Below, piece after piece: positions 61,320 to 64,000 of a stretch of 64,000 nt of DNA. Origin of the DNA: Bradyrhizobium sp. NDS-1 (GTDB taxonomy: Bacteria; Pseudomonadota; Alphaproteobacteria; Rhizobiales; Xanthobacteraceae); assembly GCF_032918005.1 (NCBI RefSeq), contig NZ_CP136628.1, forward strand, positions 2,651,501-2,715,500, read 5' to 3'. The stretch's first letter is position 1, and every line of letters starts with the position of its first letter. The position numbers were made by a program, and so were the translations under genes. The notes beneath the pieces were generated by a model. It searched no databases. It saw only the letters and a list, made by a program, of their open reading frames with translations, and was not told the origin of the DNA.

Positions 61320-62168
61320 ATGCGCCGAATTGCACTCTTGGCTGTGGTTGCGGGGATGTTCGCACCAGTGATCGCATCGCAGCCGGCGCATGCTCAGGCC
61401 ACCAGAACGTGGGTGTCGGGCGTGGGCGATGATGCCAATCCGTGCAGTCGCACCGCCCCGTGCAAGACCTTTCCCGGCGCGATCTCGAAGACAGCCGCGG
61501 GGGGCGAGATCAATTGTCTCGACTCGGGCGGTTTCGGCGTCGTGACCATCACCAAGGCGATCTCGATCTATTGCGAAGGCGTTGTCGGCGGCATCCTCGC
61601 AGCAGGGAGTTCCGGCGTTGTCATCAACGCGGCCGCGACCGATCACATCGTGCTGCGCGGTCTCGATATCGACGGGGCGGGAACCGGAATCAAGGGTGTC
61701 AACGTCCTTCAGGCAGCCTCGGTGGTCATCGAGCACTGCTTCATCAGGAACTTCAACAGCGCAGGCGGCGTCGGCGTCTTCGTCAATCCGTCGAACTTCA
61801 ACTCGATGCTCTTGATCCGCGACAGCGTGATTTCGCACAACGGCACCGCGGCCAACGGAGCTGGGGTCAGCATCAACACCAACGGCGGCAGCGCGCGGGG
61901 CCTGATCAATAACACGGCGATCCACAAGAACTTTATCGGCGTGAGCGTGCAGGGATCGGCCAACGTTCAGATCAACAACACCAACATCTCGGAGAATCTC
62001 GGTACGGGCCTCGCGCTTACCGGCGGTGCGGGGGTGCGGATTGGCCGCTCGGTGATCGTCAACAATCTGGGGGCGGCCACCTCCGGCAATGTGCTGTCGT
62101 ATCTGGACAACCAGATCAACGGCAACGCCCCGGACACGACGCCGGCCACCGCTGGTGGTTATCATTAA
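61320..62168 (+). CDS. secreted right-handed beta-helix protein, copy A
   Basis: 282 residues, GGGAGGAAGGG before the ATG. Signal peptide ends near SQPAHAQA. Cys-containing NPCSRTAPCKTF region, then parallel beta-helix type repeats (VVINAAATDHIVLRGLDIDGAGTGIKG, ASVVIEHCFIRNFNSAGG, LLIRDSVISHNGTAA, LINNTAIHKNFIGV, VQINNTNISENLGTG). No enzyme motif. Likely carbohydrate-binding or surface role. Tandem partner at 62232 has exactly the same length. Confidence 0.85.
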   Translation: MRRIALLAVVAGMFAPVIASQPAHAQATRTWVSGVGDDANPCSRTAPCKTFPGAISKTAAGGEINCLDSGGFGVVTITKAISIYCEGVVGGILAAGSSGVVINAAATDHIVLRGLDIDGAGTGIKGVNVLQAASVVIEHCFIRNFNSAGGVGVFVNPSNFNSMLLIRDSVISHNGTAANGAGVSINTNGGSARGLINNTAIHKNFIGVSVQGSANVQINNTNISENLGTGLALTGGAGVRIGRSVIVNNLGAATSGNVLSYLDNQINGNAPDTTPATAGGYH

Positions 62169-62231
62169 GTCCTGGGAATCTACTGGCCTGACAATAACGT
62201 CAAGTTTTCCGTTCAATTCTGGAGGTTCAAT

Positions 62232-63080
62232 ATGCGCCGTATTGCTCTATGGACTCTTGTCGCGGGATTTCTCTTGCCATTCGCCGTGTCGCAGCCGGCT
62301 CATGCCCAGGCGACCAGGACGTGGGTGTCCGGTGTTGGCGATGACGTCAATCCGTGCAGCCGCACCGCGCCGTGCAAGACCTTTGCCGGCGCGATCTCGA
62401 AGACCGCCGCGGGCGGCGAGATCAACTGCCTCGATTCCGCCGGCTTCGGCACAGTGACCATCACCAAGGCGATGACGATCTATTGCGAAGGCGTCGTCGG
62501 CAGCATCCTGGCGTCCGGCACCAATGGCATCAACGTCAATGCCGCGGCGACCGATCACATCGTGCTTCGCGGCCTCGACATCGAAGGTGCCGGCACCGGT
62601 CTCAAGGGCGTCAACATCCTCCAGGCGGCCTCGGTGGTCATCGAGCACTGCTTCATCAGGAACTTCAACGGTGCGTCCGGAGCCGGCATCTTCTCGAATC
62701 CGTCGAACTTCAACTCGATGCTGATGATCCGCGACAGCGTGATCTCCCACAACGGCGCCGCCGCCGCTGGCGCCGGGATTAACATCAACACGAACGGTGG
62801 CAGCACCCGGGTCCTGATTAACAACACGGCCATTCACAAGAACTTCGTCGGCCTGAACGTGCAGGGATCGTCCAACGTCCAGGTCAACAACACCAGCATC
62901 TCGGAGAATGTGAGCACGGGCCTCGCCCTCAGCGGTGTTGCAGCGGCACGTATCGGTCGATCGATGATCGTCAACAATCTCGGCGCAGCCACGACGGGCA
63001 ACGTGCTGTCCTATCTGGACAACCAGATCAACGGCAATGCGCCGGACACGACGCCGGCTACCGCTGGCGGGTATCACTAG
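62232..63080 (+). CDS. secreted right-handed beta-helix protein, copy B
   Basis: 282 residues and the same layout as copy A (MRRIALWTLVAGFLLPFAVSQPAHAQA signal; NPCSRTAPCKTFAGAISKTAAGGEINC; identical end NGNAPDTTPATAGGYH). 63 bases after copy A, in the same orientation. Most differences are conservative; N-terminal and central strands differ more than the ends. A strong terminator follows. Confidence 0.85.
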   Translation: MRRIALWTLVAGFLLPFAVSQPAHAQATRTWVSGVGDDVNPCSRTAPCKTFAGAISKTAAGGEINCLDSAGFGTVTITKAMTIYCEGVVGSILASGTNGINVNAAATDHIVLRGLDIEGAGTGLKGVNILQAASVVIEHCFIRNFNGASGAGIFSNPSNFNSMLMIRDSVISHNGAAAAGAGININTNGGSTRVLINNTAIHKNFVGLNVQGSSNVQVNNTSISENVSTGLALSGVAAARIGRSMIVNNLGAATTGNVLSYLDNQINGNAPDTTPATAGGYH

Positions 63081-63098
63081 GCCTGTCCAATCGACGAG

Positions 63099-63129
63099 CT
63101 CCGGGCGCGATGCGCCCGGAGATTTTTTT
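63099..63129 (+). terminator. strong rho-independent terminator of the beta-helix pair
   Basis: CTCCGGGCGC and GCGCCCGGAG pair across a 3-base loop, followed by seven T, ending 50 bases after the copy B stop. Confidence 0.88.
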
Positions 63130-63202
63130 GTCCCTGGCACCGCTATGGATTTCGGGACGCCTGCAGACTAGTCTGGCCGCGTACGCAGGGAGCGCGGGTG
63201 GC

Positions 63203-63760
63203 ATGGAGACCCTCGACAGTCAGAATTCGGGGCTTTGCCGTTCGGCGCCGCAAACGCGCGGTTGGTCGCGACGGGCGGGGTGGGGCTGTGCTGCCGTTCT
63301 GCTGACGCTCGCCTTGGCAGTCCCGGCCTACGCCCAATCGTTCCGTCAGGGCGTCTCCGCTTTCCATCGCCAGGACTATTTGACGGCGTCCCGCATCTTC
63401 ATTCCACTCGCCGAGCGGGGCAATGCCGCTGCACAGTCCTATCTTGGTTTCCTGTTCGAGACCGGCCGCGGCGTGCCGCAGAACTATACGGAGGCCGCGA
63501 TGTGGTACCGGCGCGCGGCAGAGCAGGGCGACAGCCGCGCCCAGTATTCGCTGGGCCTTCTTTACGACCGCGGCCAGGGCGTTCCGCAGGACATCGTCGA
63601 AGCCTCCAAATGGCTCAATCTGTCCACGGCCGCCGCACCGCCGCCGGCGCGCGAAGCGCGGGCTCGGATCCGCGATGCCGTCACCACCAAGATGACGCGC
63701 GGAGAGATCGCCCAGGCCCGCCTGCGGGCGCTGGAATGGGCGCCTAGCCGCGAGCACTGA
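63203..63760 (+). CDS. Sel1-repeat secreted protein
   Basis: 185 residues from ATG 63203; the frame is open from 63110 but the upstream part is unlike protein. A hydrophobic signal (WGCAAVLLTLALAVPAYAQS) starts near residue 25, then two Sel1 repeats (AAQSYLGFLFETGRGVPQNYTEAAMWYRRAAEQGD, AQYSLGLLYDRGQGVPQDIVEASKWLNLS). Likely periplasmic protein-protein interaction. Precise start uncertain. Confidence 0.75.
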   Translation: METLDSQNSGLCRSAPQTRGWSRRAGWGCAAVLLTLALAVPAYAQSFRQGVSAFHRQDYLTASRIFIPLAERGNAAAQSYLGFLFETGRGVPQNYTEAAMWYRRAAEQGDSRAQYSLGLLYDRGQGVPQDIVEASKWLNLSTAAAPPPAREARARIRDAVTTKMTRGEIAQARLRALEWAPSREH

Positions 63761-64000
63761 GCGCTGCGGCTTGCCCGCCAATCGGCGCGGTTGCCTATCG
63801 GTTCGTGATTCGGGGGAAGGGCAGTGCAATCGCCGTGATGGCCGGTGTTTTGCCCGATTTGTCAAATCGCTTCGTAAAATCCTCAAAGTGGCCGCCTAGT
63901 AAGTCATTGAAAAACCTGACCCCGCCTACTGTGCATGGGGTTGTTTTCGCGATTCTGTGGGCGGGGCCGACGATGATCCCGATCCCAGGCTTCAGCCCGG
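63761..64000. other. right edge: possible start of a truncated gene
   Basis: No complete gene. GACCCCGCC at 63918 and GGCGGGGCC at 63960 could form a hairpin. An ATG at 63973 opens a short frame (M-I-P-I-P-G-F-S-P) that leaves the window. Too little is present to name it. Confidence 0.3.

Overview
The window is high-GC DNA from an alphaproteobacterium, most likely a Bradyrhizobium or close Nitrobacteraceae relative. Grounds: dense co-directional operons, many CoA-thioester catabolic genes, TRAP/Tct/LivK-type transporters, an Omp25/31-type surface barrel, FnrN/FixK-type boxes, and palindromic intergenic repeats of the kind common in that genus. This is inference from gene content; no rRNA or tRNA gene, CRISPR array, or complete insertion sequence was seen.

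Region 1 (1-16.7 kb) is an aromatic-acid catabolic locus built around a fused flavin monooxygenase/Old-Yellow-Enzyme protein (8290-10641, salicylyl-CoA 5-hydroxylase or 2-aminobenzoyl-CoA monooxygenase/reductase type) and a 2-aminobenzoate-CoA-ligase-like enzyme (14524-16215). Around them are beta-oxidation-like enzymes (acyl-CoA dehydrogenase, enoyl-CoA hydratase, SDR, 3-hydroxyacyl-CoA dehydrogenase), a second acyl-CoA ligase, an alpha/beta hydrolase, an opine-dehydrogenase-family protein, a RidA-like protein, a second flavin monooxygenase, a cupin, a LivK-type binding protein and a MarR regulator. Six copies of one palindrome-like element (core TTnAAGCnTAAAAT) sit before the five transcription units, so the locus looks like one MarR regulon. 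The best reading is aerobic anthranilate (or salicylate) degradation through CoA thioesters.

Region 2 (16.7-31.2 kb) is a low-oxygen/stress island: CBS-BON protein, PHA synthase, CHAD protein, APH-like kinase/ATPase, universal stress protein, ADP-forming acyl-CoA synthetase fused to GNAT, DUF883 and holin-like membrane proteins, an Mla-type lipid transporter, a cytochrome c, an Fe-S cysteine-bearing FnrN-type regulator, and a 42-residue membrane protein. Seven TTGA-N6-TCAA boxes lie in its promoters.

Region 3 (31.4-47.4 kb) has a CRP-like regulator, a kynurenine-formamidase-like cyclase, a DctPQM TRAP operon followed by an SDR and a molybdopterin oxidoreductase, a caspase-fold protein that has lost both catalytic residues, two enoyl-CoA hydratases, a YdiJ/GlcD-GlcF-type FAD/Fe-S oxidase with a GlcG-like partner, and a serine/alanine-glyoxylate aminotransferase.

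Region 4 (47.4-64 kb) is dominated by surface and secreted proteins: a VCBS/RTX adhesin, a TctCBA tricarboxylate transporter, an outer-membrane beta-barrel, a CaiB/BaiF CoA-transferase, an M10 RTX metalloprotease with three nearly identical C-terminal repeats, a tandem pair of secreted beta-helix proteins, and a Sel1-repeat protein. No type I secretion genes are in the window.
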